Position numbers and translations under genes: made by a program. From CATOSP01 sp965204715 (GTDB taxonomy: Bacteria > Chloroflexota > Dehalococcoidia > Lucifugimonadales > UBA3495), in NCBI GenBank assembly GCA_965204715.1, contig OZ242009.1:2356001-2420000 (forward strand): a stretch of DNA of 64,000 nt. The letters are read 5' to 3'. The notes under the pieces were generated by a model. That model was not told the DNA's origin and did no database searches. It saw only the letters and a program-made list of their open reading frames with translations. The number at the start of each line of letters is the position of its first letter. Position 1 is the stretch's first letter. Below, one piece after another: positions 15,915 through 24,786 of the stretch.

Positions 15915-17747
15915 ATGAGGTGGGCAATGATCAGGTTATTGAGGACCAGCCGGGGATTTCTCGCTACCGCGCTGGCCGCGGCGCTCTTGATGGCCGCCGT
16001 GGCCTGTGGCGGCACGGCAGCCGAACCCGTCATTGTGAAGGAAGAGGTGATCAAGGAAGTCCCCAAAGAAGTGATCATAGAAAAGGAAGTGGTGAAGGAG
16101 GTGGTCCGGGACGTTCCGGTTGAGAGGGAAGTCGTTAAAGAGGTAGTCAAGGAAGTCGCGGTCCCGCAAGAGGTCGTGAAAGAGGTCGTCAGAGAAGTGA
16201 CCCCCACCGTCATCCGGCAGCCCGTATACGGCGGGACTCTGGCAATGGCGCAGCGGTCCGACCCGCCCACCTTCGACCCTCACGCCACCAGCTTCTCCCT
16301 TCTGACCAACCACGTACACCTGACCCATAACCGGGTCATAAGGTACAAGTCGCTGGCCTGGCCCGAGGAAGCCCGCTACGGAGACCTCATCTTCTTCCCG
16401 GACCTGGCCGAAAGCTGGGATATCGACGAGACCGGAACGGTGTTCACCTTCCACCTGCGCAAGGGCGTGAAGTGGCACGACCGGGAACCGCTGAACGGCA
16501 GGGAGTTGAACTCCGAGGACATCAAGCAAGCCTGGAAGCGGATGCACGAGGACTCGTCGCGGTTCGCCGGATTCTATGACGGCCTTGTCAGCGTGGAGAC
16601 TCCCGACCAGTACACCGTGGTCCAGACCATTGACAGGCCGCTGGCGTCCTGGCTCTACCGGGTTGCCGACGGCGAAGCGGCATGGATTACCAACCAGGAA
16701 TTTGTGGACCACAAGGGCGCAGACTTCGGCGTGGCCCAGGATAGCCTGGTTGGTACGGGGCCCTTCCTGTACGATAGGGAAGACCCCGGCAGCCGCTACA
16801 CCTACGTCAGAAACCCGGACTACTTCGAGCAGCCCTATCCGTACCTGGACGAAGTCCACTGGTTCGTGATCCCGGACCGTTCGGCCCAGGAAGCGGCCTT
16901 CGTTTCCAGGCAGATACACTTCTATAATCCCAGGCGTCCCCAGGACCTGGAACGGATCCAGCAAGCCCTTCCCGATGTCAAGGTCCGGGAGACAACGGGA
17001 CTGGCCAACACCACCAGCGGGCTGATGTTCAACATGTCGCTTCCCAAGTGGCAGGACGTGAAGGTCCGCCAGGCGGTGAGCTACGCCGTTAACAACGACC
17101 GTGTAATACAGGACCTCTACAACGGACGCGGCAAGTACAATGCCTGCATCCCCAGCGCCCTCCGGGGCTACTCTCTGGAACAGGACGAGCTTAAAAGCCT
17201 GTACACCTATGACCCGGAGAGGGCCAAGGCGCTCCTTGCCGAGGCGGGCTACGGCCCGGGTGAGTTCAAGTTCGAGATCATGACCTTCACCGGCTACAGC
17301 CAGGACAATCAGGATATCGCAGTAATGCGCCAGGCCGACCTGCAGGCGGCGGGGTTCGACGTCACCATCAACCCTGTCCCCGTGGGCGAGGGCCGCGCCA
17401 CGGTCATCGAGGGTAACTTCGACACCGTGCAGCAGCCTCACAGCACCGGCGTCGAGCCTGACGAGATGCTCGGCGGATACGTTCCCGGCGGCCCCAGGAA
17501 CTTCATGCGCGTGGACGACCCCAAAGTAACGGCCTGGATGAAGGAGCAGGAGGTCGAATTCGACCGGGAAAAGCGGGGGGCTATCCTGCAGGATTTCTCC
17601 CGCTACTGCGCCGAGCAGTCCCTGGGCATAATCCCCAACCCGTCCCGCGTGGTGCAGCAACTGGTCCAGAGCTGGGTGCAGAACGCAGCCATCGCGGACG
17701 TGGCATCTGACGAGCCGGACGAGAAGTATATCTGGTTCGCCAGGTAG
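15915..17747 (+). CDS. Extracellular solute-binding lipoprotein, peptide/nickel ABC type
   Basis: This protein captures a peptide-like ligand for the permeases encoded downstream. From ATG 15915 it has 610 residues: a signal sequence (GFLATALAAALLMAAVACGG) with a lipid-attachment Cys near 31, then a stalk of about 60 residues built of V-x-K-E-V units, then a family 5 binding domain (YGGTLAMAQRSDPPTFDPHA, FHLRKGVKWHD, VRQAVSYAVNNDRVI). The stalk should hold the binding domain away from the membrane. The frame extends to 15807, but the signal peptide argues for 15915 or ATG 15927. The permeases follow at 17836. Confidence 0.9.
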   Translation: MRWAMIRLLRTSRGFLATALAAALLMAAVACGGTAAEPVIVKEEVIKEVPKEVIIEKEVVKEVVRDVPVEREVVKEVVKEVAVPQEVVKEVVREVTPTVIRQPVYGGTLAMAQRSDPPTFDPHATSFSLLTNHVHLTHNRVIRYKSLAWPEEARYGDLIFFPDLAESWDIDETGTVFTFHLRKGVKWHDREPLNGRELNSEDIKQAWKRMHEDSSRFAGFYDGLVSVETPDQYTVVQTIDRPLASWLYRVADGEAAWITNQEFVDHKGADFGVAQDSLVGTGPFLYDREDPGSRYTYVRNPDYFEQPYPYLDEVHWFVIPDRSAQEAAFVSRQIHFYNPRRPQDLERIQQALPDVKVRETTGLANTTSGLMFNMSLPKWQDVKVRQAVSYAVNNDRVIQDLYNGRGKYNACIPSALRGYSLEQDELKSLYTYDPERAKALLAEAGYGPGEFKFEIMTFTGYSQDNQDIAVMRQADLQAAGFDVTINPVPVGEGRATVIEGNFDTVQQPHSTGVEPDEMLGGYVPGGPRNFMRVDDPKVTAWMKEQEVEFDREKRGAILQDFSRYCAEQSLGIIPNPSRVVQQLVQSWVQNAAIADVASDEPDEKYIWFAR

Positions 17748-17767
17748 CTTGCCCAGACTGGTCCCCA

Positions 17768-17813
17768 GTGGCTAGTGGTCAGTGAATAGTCGCCAGCCAC
17801 TGGCCACCAGCCA
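17768..17813. repeat. Dispersed inverted repeat, CCAGCCACTGGCC type
   Basis: CCAGCCACTGGCC at 17793-17805 recurs inverted at 40039-40051, with related GTGGCTAGTGG sequence beside each. Both are intergenic. Function unknown. Confidence 0.4.
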
Positions 17814-17835
17814 CCCAACATGAGGAGCCGCCAGG

Positions 17836-18786
17836 ATGACGGGCTACGTCGTACAGCGCTTGTTGCTGATGTTCCCCACCATCTTCCTGGTGGTGACTCT
17901 TACCTTCGCCCTGATGCACATAGTGCCCGGGGACGCCGTCCTCGCCCAAATAGAGGAAGGCACCAACCTCCGGCCCGAGCAGATGGAGCTCATGCGGGAA
18001 AGGCTCGGGCTGGACAAGCCTCTTTACGTCCAGTACGTCGAATGGCTGTGGGGACTGCTCAAATTCGACGCCGGGGTATCCCTGTTCACGGGCCGTCCGG
18101 TTATTGACCAACTGCTGCGGGCCATACCCATCAGTGTCGAACTGATAATCTTCAGCCAGATACTATCCATTAGTATCGCCATCCCGGTGGGCGTCTTCTC
18201 GGCCATCAGGCAGGATACATGGCTCGACTACCTGCTGCGCACCGCCAGCATCGGGATGCTGGCGGCTCCATCCTTCTGGATTGCCACCATGGTAATCATC
18301 TTCGGCGCCTACTGGTTCTTATGGGCGCCGCCCATCGGCTACGTGCCATTTTGGGAAGACCCGATCACCAATCTGAAGCAACTCTTCCTCCCGTCGGCCA
18401 TCATCGGACTGAACGGGTCAGCCACCAAGATGAGAATGACCCGCTCGACGGTGCTGGAGGTGCTGCGGCAGGACTACGTGCGCACCGCCCGGGCCAAGGG
18501 ACTGTCGGAGACTATGGTGCTGGTGCGCCACGTCCTGAAGAACGCCCTGATTCCGGTGATCACCATCTGGGGAGCGAGCATCGCGGGACTGGTCAATGGA
18601 AGCATCATCATCGAAAACATCTTCGGACTGCCGGGCGTCGGGCGGTCCATGATTACCGCAATCAACAACTCGGACATGACCCAGTTGCAGATTAACGTGC
18701 TCTTCTACGGGTTTGCCATCATGGTGATCAACTTGATAGTGGACATCAGCTACACCTGGTTCGACCCCCGTGTCCGCTACAGCTAG
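17836..18786 (+). CDS. ABC importer permease, DppB-type
   Basis: A 316-residue inner-membrane protein with about six spans. The N-terminus (QRLLLMFPTIFLVVTLTFALMHIVPGD) is diagnostic of the DppB/OppB family. The coupling motif RTARAKGLSETMVLVRHVLKNALIPV near 214-239 would contact an ATPase. It ends FYGFAIMVINLIVDISYTWFDPRVRYS, standard for the family. GAGG lies upstream of ATG 17836. The partner permease begins 15 bp after its stop. Confidence 0.95.
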   Translation: MTGYVVQRLLLMFPTIFLVVTLTFALMHIVPGDAVLAQIEEGTNLRPEQMELMRERLGLDKPLYVQYVEWLWGLLKFDAGVSLFTGRPVIDQLLRAIPISVELIIFSQILSISIAIPVGVFSAIRQDTWLDYLLRTASIGMLAAPSFWIATMVIIFGAYWFLWAPPIGYVPFWEDPITNLKQLFLPSAIIGLNGSATKMRMTRSTVLEVLRQDYVRTARAKGLSETMVLVRHVLKNALIPVITIWGASIAGLVNGSIIIENIFGLPGVGRSMITAINNSDMTQLQINVLFYGFAIMVINLIVDISYTWFDPRVRYS

Positions 18787-18801
18787 GCGTCCAGGCGGCG
18801 T

Positions 18802-19713
18802 ATGCGAGAAGAACAGGCAGAACAGTCCAGGCTAGTCACAGCGGCAACGACGGCAGGCCCCGTCAACCGGGCAATCAGGGCCAGCCGCGACTTCGTCCGG
18901 CGACGGCCCTTGGGAGGGGTCTCGGCGGTGGTTATCCTGATCATGTTCGCCGCGGCCCTGTTCGCCCCGGTGGTCGCCAGGTATGATCCGCTTTACCAGC
19001 ACGCGGGCCGGATTCTGGAAAAGCCCAGCCTGGAGTTCTGGATGGGCACAGACCACCTGGGCCGGGACATTTACAGCCGCATTGTCCACGGAGCAAAGGT
19101 CTCTATCACCGTGGGGTTCGTCTCCGTGGCTATCGGCACGGCCGGCGGCGCATTGATCGGGCTGGTGTCAGGGTTCCAGGGCGGCAAGCTGGACCTGTAT
19201 GTCCAGCGTTTCGTAGACGCATGGATTGCATTCCCGGGGCTTGTGCTTATCCTGGTGCTGGTGTCTATGCTCGGCCCGAGCCTGCTGAACGTGTCTATTG
19301 CCATCGGTATCGGCTCCATGCCGGGCACGTCGCGCCTGGTGCGCAGCGCCGTCCTGTCCACCAAGGAGAACGAGTACATAGTGGCGGCGACCGCCATAGG
19401 CGCGAGCAGGGCGCGCGTGGGCGCGCGTCACATCCTGCCCAATGTCATGGCCCCGATCATCATCGTCGCAACGGTCTCGCTGGGCGCGGCGATCCTCGCC
19501 GAGTCCTCTCTCAGCTTCCTCGGCCTCGGCGTGCCTCCCCCGGCGCCCACCTGGGGAGGAATGCTGTCGCGGGAGGGCCGCGAGTTCATGATCATCCAGC
19601 CCCTGTTGGGTCTGTGGCCCGGCATTGCCATTACCGCGGTGGTGATGGCGTTCAACCTGTTCGGGGACGCCCTCCGCGACGTCTGGGACCCGCGCCTGCG
19701 GGGCGCGCAATAG
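18802..19713 (+). CDS. ABC importer permease, DppC-type
   Basis: The second permease of the peptide-type importer, 303 residues. It has the long cytoplasmic N-terminus usual for DppC, then GTDHLGRDIYSRIVHGAKVS near 80-99, the coupling segment EYIVAATAIGASRARVGARHILPNV near 190-214, and LAESSLSFLGLGVPPPAPTWGGML near 233-256. It forms the heterodimeric channel with the product of 17836-18786. No ATP-binding subunit gene follows; the operon continues with an iron-sulfur protein. Confidence 0.95.
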   Translation: MREEQAEQSRLVTAATTAGPVNRAIRASRDFVRRRPLGGVSAVVILIMFAAALFAPVVARYDPLYQHAGRILEKPSLEFWMGTDHLGRDIYSRIVHGAKVSITVGFVSVAIGTAGGALIGLVSGFQGGKLDLYVQRFVDAWIAFPGLVLILVLVSMLGPSLLNVSIAIGIGSMPGTSRLVRSAVLSTKENEYIVAATAIGASRARVGARHILPNVMAPIIIVATVSLGAAILAESSLSFLGLGVPPPAPTWGGMLSREGREFMIIQPLLGLWPGIAITAVVMAFNLFGDALRDVWDPRLRGAQ

Positions 19714-19724
19714 CGGAGGAAGAA

Positions 19725-20063
19725 ATGCCAACTCCCGACCTGAACGTAATCGTTTGCGTAGACCCCCGGAAATGCCTCCACGCCAGGTATGGCGGCAGGA
19801 ACGGGCCGGAGTTGCTGGAGACATTGAGGGACTCTGTCCGGGACTCCAGCCTCGAAGAGAGAGTCCAGGTCACTCCCTGCCGCTGCATCCTGGGCTGTAC
19901 CTACGGCCCAAGGATCGACGTGGCCAGGCGATGGTCGGGGGAAAAACGGCTATACGGGACCATTGAGGATGAGGTGGTCATATCTATCAGGGGCAGGGTC
20001 GAGATGACTCAACTGCCAAGCAACCTGACGGCCCTCCTGACGGACAATCTTCCGCCGGAATAA
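19725..20063 (+). CDS. Small [2Fe-2S] thioredoxin-like ferredoxin
   Basis: The 112-residue protein has VCVDPRKC near 8-15 and PCRCILGCTYGPRIDVA near 48-64, the cysteine pattern of thioredoxin-fold [2Fe-2S] proteins that carry electrons in the cytoplasm. GGAGGAAGAA directly precedes ATG 19725, and it starts 11 bp after the DppC stop, so it is probably the last gene of the importer operon. Its link to transport is unclear. Cys count and spacing fit cluster binding, but the partner is unknown. Confidence 0.75.
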   Translation: MPTPDLNVIVCVDPRKCLHARYGGRNGPELLETLRDSVRDSSLEERVQVTPCRCILGCTYGPRIDVARRWSGEKRLYGTIEDEVVISIRGRVEMTQLPSNLTALLTDNLPPE

Positions 20064-20149
20064 CCGGGTTAGAAAACCCTCATCCTCGAAAAGGGAATAA
20101 TAGGCCGCTGGCATCCCCACACGATGTTTAGTATATAATCTGGTTCGTC

Positions 20150-20734
20150 ATGCCAAAGTCAAAACCGCCGCGCAAACGCCTTCTGTCAAAAAACCATGCT
20201 TGGAAGGCGGCTCCCGGCAACAAGATATTCGTTGCCGACCGGGGAGCCATGCAGTTCGAGTATCCCAGGGACTGGGTAATCAGCTTCGGCGAGAGCGGCT
20301 CCATCAGGTTCTTCGACAAGGAAGAGGCCGACGCCGACATGAGGCTGGAAGTCTCCCTGATTTACGTGCCGCCCATCGACTGGAGCGGACTGTCCTTGTC
20401 CCAGTTGGTTGATGACACTGCGGTCTCCCACGACCACAGGGGGTTGACCGGCCATACCCCCTATCAGGAGATGACGCGCGCCAACCTGGAGGCGGCGTGG
20501 CTGGAGGCGTCTTTCCACGACCCCGGCGAGGACCGGAATGCCCACACGCGCATCTGCATGGCCCGAGGCCCCGGGGCCTACGCCCTGATCACGATGGAAT
20601 TCTGGCCCGAGGACGCGGCCCGCGGCCGGAAAATCTGGAAGAACGTCCTGGATTCCCTGAAACTGGACGCCAACAGCAAGGACCGCCTCACCCCGGACGG
20701 CCACCACAGGCCCATCAGACCGGCCAGGAACTAG
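20150..20734 (+). CDS. Hypothetical 194-residue protein
   Basis: I do not recognise a named family. After a basic N-terminus (MPKSKPPRKRLLSKNHAWK) comes MQFEYPRDWVISFGESGSIRFFD and a strand-rich middle, closing with ALITMEFWPEDAARGRKIWKNVLDSLKLD. Such Y-P-x-x-W openings and terminal V-x-x-S-L helices occur in PsbP/Mog1-like folds, which is only a structural guess. There is no signal peptide. A TATAAT-like sequence (GTATATAATC, about 20 bp upstream) may be its promoter. It is convergent with the methyltransferase at 20749. Confidence 0.7.
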   Translation: MPKSKPPRKRLLSKNHAWKAAPGNKIFVADRGAMQFEYPRDWVISFGESGSIRFFDKEEADADMRLEVSLIYVPPIDWSGLSLSQLVDDTAVSHDHRGLTGHTPYQEMTRANLEAAWLEASFHDPGEDRNAHTRICMARGPGAYALITMEFWPEDAARGRKIWKNVLDSLKLDANSKDRLTPDGHHRPIRPARN

Positions 20735-20748
20735 CGGCTGAGAGTCAG

Positions 20749-21570
20749 CTACGGCTTACGCCCGATGCTCTCGCCGAATGCCAGTCCGCCGAAAGCCCCT
20801 GCTTCGTCCTTCCATTTGTCAAGGGCGTCGCGCCATTCGTCGAATTGCTGTTGGGTGGCAATCCCATATCCCGTCACCGCGGCTACAATATCGGGCGCGA
20901 AGAACCAGTCCATGATGAATCTATGAAGAAACGCGATGGCCTGGGGCGATCCGAAAGAGTCGAAAGACGCGGTGGCCTCAACGTCGGTGAAACCAGCCTC
21001 CAGGAATGCGCTCTTCAACTCCCTGCCCATCTGAGGATGTCCTCCGTTGGCGGCAAGAAGGCCCGAGAAGACGTCCCATGCGGGCTGGATTTCCGCGACT
21101 CCGGGCACGAGGAAGCAGGAGTCCACGATAAGCTCGCGGCTGCCGATGATGCCGCCCGGTTTCAGGACCCGCTTCACCTCGGCCAGCGTTGCCTGGGTAT
21201 CCGGGATGTGGGTCAGAACGGTGTGGCAATGGGCCGCGTCGAAATAGCCGTCCTCGAAGGGCAGATTGGTCGCGTCGCCAACGTGGAACGTGGCGTTGGT
21301 GTGTCCGCCCGCTTCAGCCGCGGCACGGGCCATGTCGATTTGCGACGCCTCCATATCGATGCCGTGAAGCTCCCCAGGCTCAACCGCCCTGGCCAGTCCG
21401 ACCGAGATGTGCCCTGGCCCGCACCCGAAATCCAGGACCCGAAGCCCAGGCTTGAGATGCGGCAGAAGGTGCTTTGCGTGGGTCCCGGCGCTGCGCAAAT
21501 TCAGAAGCTGCTGAAAATCCTCGCTGTAGCCCATTGTGTAATTGGGCGTCGCGGACTGTTGCTCTACCAT
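20749..21570 (-). CDS. Class I SAM-dependent methyltransferase
   Basis: A 273-residue cytosolic enzyme. The SAM-binding core is clear: LRVLDFGCGPGHISVGLAR near 44-62 (motif I), GIDMEASQIDMAR near 72-84, GDATNLPFEDGYFDAAHCHTVLTHI near 101-125, and LKPGGIIGSRE near 137. This resembles UbiE/Coq5-type small-molecule methyltransferases. The acceptor is unknown. ATG 21570 has GAGGTG 6 nt upstream. No operon partner is evident; the amidohydrolase gene upstream ends 180 bp away. Confidence 0.9.
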   Translation of the reverse strand: MVEQQSATPNYTMGYSEDFQQLLNLRSAGTHAKHLLPHLKPGLRVLDFGCGPGHISVGLARAVEPGELHGIDMEASQIDMARAAAEAGGHTNATFHVGDATNLPFEDGYFDAAHCHTVLTHIPDTQATLAEVKRVLKPGGIIGSRELIVDSCFLVPGVAEIQPAWDVFSGLLAANGGHPQMGRELKSAFLEAGFTDVEATASFDSFGSPQAIAFLHRFIMDWFFAPDIVAAVTGYGIATQQQFDEWRDALDKWKDEAGAFGGLAFGESIGRKP

Positions 21571-21750
21571 TGTTACACCTCACTTTCTGTGTCACCCGCC
21601 CGTTGTGGCTGGAGCAGGGTATTCCTTGGCGGACGCCACTGCACCCGTACATCATACGCCAACAGTCGTTATACGGATTCGAGACTCGTGGTGATGCCTG
21701 TATAATGCTTCCCGGTCTCCACGTATATGCGCTCACATTCTCCCGTGGGG

Positions 21751-23361
21751 CTAAGCTTCGTACACTGTTTTGCCGCCGACTATCGTCTTTTCCACCACAA
21801 TGTCCTTGATGGTCATCGGGTCCACCTGGGTGGGGTCGGCGCCCAGCACCACTAAATCGGCGAACTTCCCCACTTCGATAGACCCCTTTACGTCCTCCTC
21901 AAAGGAAGCGTACGCGCTGTGCAGGGTGTAAATGCGCAGCGCCTCCTCCACCGTCACCTTCTGGTTGGGACCCCACACATTGCCCCGGCTGTCCGTGCGG
22001 GTTACGCAGCTCTGGATACCCAGCAACGGTTCGAAGGGGCCGGGAGGATAGTCCGTGGCCCCGGTGCCCACCACTCCGTAATCGAGGAAGGAACGCTGGG
22101 CGAACATCCACTGTAACCGCTCTTCCCCGTAGAAGGGCATCTTTTCGCCGTGGTGGTAGACATAGGTGCAGAAGGGTGTTGCCACCGTGCCCAGCCGGTG
22201 CATCTTGCCCAGTATGTCCGGGTTCACCAGGGTACAGTGTTCCACCCGGTGCCGGGGATTGGGACGGGGGTCGGCGGCTTGGGCCTTCTCGTAGGCGTTC
22301 AACACCATGTCGATGGCAAGGTCGCCGTTGGCGTGGATGCACACCTGGAACCCGGCCCGGTGCATCTCCATAACGTTCTCTTCGATTTCCTCGGCGCTCA
22401 TCGCCAGGATGCCGTGGTCGCAGTCGCTGCCGACGTATGGCTCCGACAAGTAGGCAGTGCGGGCGGCAATGGCCCCGTCGGCAACCATCTTGATGCCCCC
22501 CAACCGCAGCATGTCGTCGCCGAACCCGGTCTTCAGCCCGGCCTCCTGCAATGACCGGAAATGGGGATGGTACATCAGCGCGTACACCCGGAGGGACAAA
22601 TCGCCGGCGTCCCTGCCCTCCTGGTAGGTGACGAACTCGTCCCGGACAACCCTGGCGTCGTGGACGCTGGTGAGACCGGCCTGGGTCAGCATCCGGCATA
22701 TAGTCCTCAGACCTTCCCGGCGAATCTCCGGCGTGTCCGAGGGGATAAGTCCGAAACGCACCGGCTCAATGGCCCGCTCGTAGACCACCCCGTTCAGTTC
22801 CCCGGTATCCGGGTCCCGGCCCAGGCGGCCGCCGAAGGGGTCCGGGGTATCCCTGGTAAATCCCGCGAGTTCCAGGGCCATGCTGTTGAGGTAGTAGATG
22901 TGCCCTGCACGGTGGGACACCATGATGGGATGGAACGTGCTCACTGCGTCCAGGTCTTCCCGGAACAGGAATCGGTTCTCCACCGTCTTGGTGTCGTCGA
23001 ACTTGAACCCTTGCACCCACTGGCCCGGCGCGGTGGTCTCCACCCGCTCCCGCAGGGCCGTCTGGATGGCCGAAACTGAGGCCAGGTCGCAGTCGGCGGC
23101 CATCACGTGGCGTATCCCGCTGTTCAATACATGGATGTGGGCGTCGATGAACCCGGGGAGCACCGTCTTGCCCCGGAGGTCCATAACCCTTACGCCGGGG
23201 CCGATGAACGTCTCCACGTCCTCGTTGCTGCCCAGGCCGACGAAGCGGCCGTTGCTCATGGCTACGGCCTGGACGCGGGGCCGGTCCGTGTCCATCGTAA
23301 TGACGTTGGCGTTCCTGATGACCGTATCGGCCTTGGTTGCGGAATCTGGCATGTTGTTCAC
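21751..23361 (-). CDS. YtcJ-like metal-dependent amidohydrolase
   Basis: The 536-residue enzyme belongs to amidohydrolase family 3. Metal-site motifs are visible: GFIDAHIHVLNSG near 69-81, VCIHANGDLAID near 335, RHRVEHC near 370, and GATDYPPGP near 431. It should hydrolyse a C-N or C-O bond in a small molecule. The start is GTG 23361 or ATG 23352. It lies 30 bp downstream of the LVIVD-repeat gene in the same direction, so the two probably form an operon. Confidence 0.92.
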   Translation of the reverse strand: MNNMPDSATKADTVIRNANVITMDTDRPRVQAVAMSNGRFVGLGSNEDVETFIGPGVRVMDLRGKTVLPGFIDAHIHVLNSGIRHVMAADCDLASVSAIQTALRERVETTAPGQWVQGFKFDDTKTVENRFLFREDLDAVSTFHPIMVSHRAGHIYYLNSMALELAGFTRDTPDPFGGRLGRDPDTGELNGVVYERAIEPVRFGLIPSDTPEIRREGLRTICRMLTQAGLTSVHDARVVRDEFVTYQEGRDAGDLSLRVYALMYHPHFRSLQEAGLKTGFGDDMLRLGGIKMVADGAIAARTAYLSEPYVGSDCDHGILAMSAEEIEENVMEMHRAGFQVCIHANGDLAIDMVLNAYEKAQAADPRPNPRHRVEHCTLVNPDILGKMHRLGTVATPFCTYVYHHGEKMPFYGEERLQWMFAQRSFLDYGVVGTGATDYPPGPFEPLLGIQSCVTRTDSRGNVWGPNQKVTVEEALRIYTLHSAYASFEEDVKGSIEVGKFADLVVLGADPTQVDPMTIKDIVVEKTIVGGKTVYEA

Positions 23362-23391
23362 CCACCGCTGGAATTTTGACGGCGTCCGGGG

Positions 23392-24606
23392 CTATATGTT
23401 CAGTTCCAGGATGTACAGGCCGCCCTGCAAGCGGTCCACCACGTACACTATGCCGTTTTCGTCCACGTGAACGTCGTTGATGCCGTTGGCCTCGGCCCCG
23501 TCGGGTATCCGGGGCACGAAGTAAGCCACTTCCTGGGGCTGGAAGGGATTGGTGGTGTCGAAGACCCGGATGCCCCCATTGAAGAAGGTGGCGTACACCA
23601 GCGTGTCGGATTGCAGGGACAGGGGACCCGGACGGTTCTCGTGGATGTTGTGCGCCCCGTAGCGGCCGGGACGGTTGAAGAAGTCGCCGGTGTCCTGCAT
23701 GGGCAGGGTGCTGATGATTACCGGGTTGCTCTCCAGCCGGTTGTCCATCAGCCACACCAGTTTGGGATAGTCCGCACCTCCCAAGGCCGTGGCTTCCTGC
23801 GTCACCACCAGCAGGTCGCGGCTGAACAGAGGCAGCACCGTATGGGTGAACCCCGGGAACGGAGGCGCGTAGTTCAACTGGGCGACCATCGATGGGCGGG
23901 ATACGTCCGAGATGTCCAGCGTGATAATGCCGGAGTCCTTCCAGCCGCAGTAAGCCCTGTCCGGCCGGTCGGGGTAGACGTTGGTGTTGTGGACGCTGTG
24001 CCCAACGTCAAACCGGGGGTGCCGCGCCGGTGGCGGGGCGTCGTCCCCTTCCTGGGTGCCGGGCAGCCACCAGCGGCCCGCTTCACGCGGATTGGCCGGG
24101 TCCTTCACGTCCATGATCACGTAGAACTGGTCATCCTTCGGGTCGATGGGACGCGAATCGGGCGTGCCCGTGGCCAGGTGGGCGTAATCTCCATCAACCC
24201 ACCACAGGCAATGACAACCGCGTGACCCGGGCCCCTGGGCGTCATAGAATGCGATGCGTTTGGGGGCTTCCGGATCGCTGATGTCGTAGACCCCCATGCC
24301 GGTGCCCGGTTGGCCATGCTCCTGCGACTGGTAGGCCACCAGCATTGTATCGCCGAGGATGGATAGGGAGTTGGAGCGCAGGTGGCTGTAGTCCAGGTCG
24401 GTCTGGGCCACCACCCTGGGATTGGCCAGGTCGGTGACGTCAACGCTGGTGAAGTCCTTGGGCGCGCTTTCGTGGGCCATGTAGAAGATGCGCCGCCCGT
24501 TGGCGGTCTGGTGCAGGTCAACCCCCTCGCCAAGATTGTTGTGCCCGTTCAAGTCCACGTGAGAAATGAGCTTCATGTTCTTGATTTCTTGGGTTTGAGT
24601 CGCCAT
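23392..24606 (-). CDS. LVIVD-repeat beta-propeller-like protein
   Basis: The 404 residues carry repeated units in which a short strand (YDISDPEAPKRIAFY, DVKDPANPREAGRWW, DISDVSRPSMVAQL, DTTNPFQPQEVAYF) introduces each blade, the LVIVD-type repeat. Such proteins probably form a beta-propeller for binding rather than catalysis. No signal peptide is seen, although many relatives are secreted. ATG 24606 has AAGGAGG 4 nt upstream. It heads a two-gene operon with the amidohydrolase at 21751-23361. Confidence 0.82.
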   Translation of the reverse strand: MATQTQEIKNMKLISHVDLNGHNNLGEGVDLHQTANGRRIFYMAHESAPKDFTSVDVTDLANPRVVAQTDLDYSHLRSNSLSILGDTMLVAYQSQEHGQPGTGMGVYDISDPEAPKRIAFYDAQGPGSRGCHCLWWVDGDYAHLATGTPDSRPIDPKDDQFYVIMDVKDPANPREAGRWWLPGTQEGDDAPPPARHPRFDVGHSVHNTNVYPDRPDRAYCGWKDSGIITLDISDVSRPSMVAQLNYAPPFPGFTHTVLPLFSRDLLVVTQEATALGGADYPKLVWLMDNRLESNPVIISTLPMQDTGDFFNRPGRYGAHNIHENRPGPLSLQSDTLVYATFFNGGIRVFDTTNPFQPQEVAYFVPRIPDGAEANGINDVHVDENGIVYVVDRLQGGLYILELNI

Positions 24607-24786
24607 GAAGCCTCCTTATCGCGTTTCCGCAAATCAACCTGTGAAAATTCGCCGGGTCGTTCTTCAGGGCGTCATTTTACCACCCTGAATTACTTCGGTT
24701 GACCGCCGGATTTGTGGATTCCAATTTCGCTAACTGCTCAACCGGGTCGGGTGAGTACCGGTCCCGGCTTGGGAGGGGTCGCAATA

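Noticed and set aside
15936..17660. 574-codon minus-strand frame opposite the ABC binding protein
   Set aside because: The plus strand encodes a complete family 5 binding lipoprotein; the opposite frame is a GC-rich shadow.
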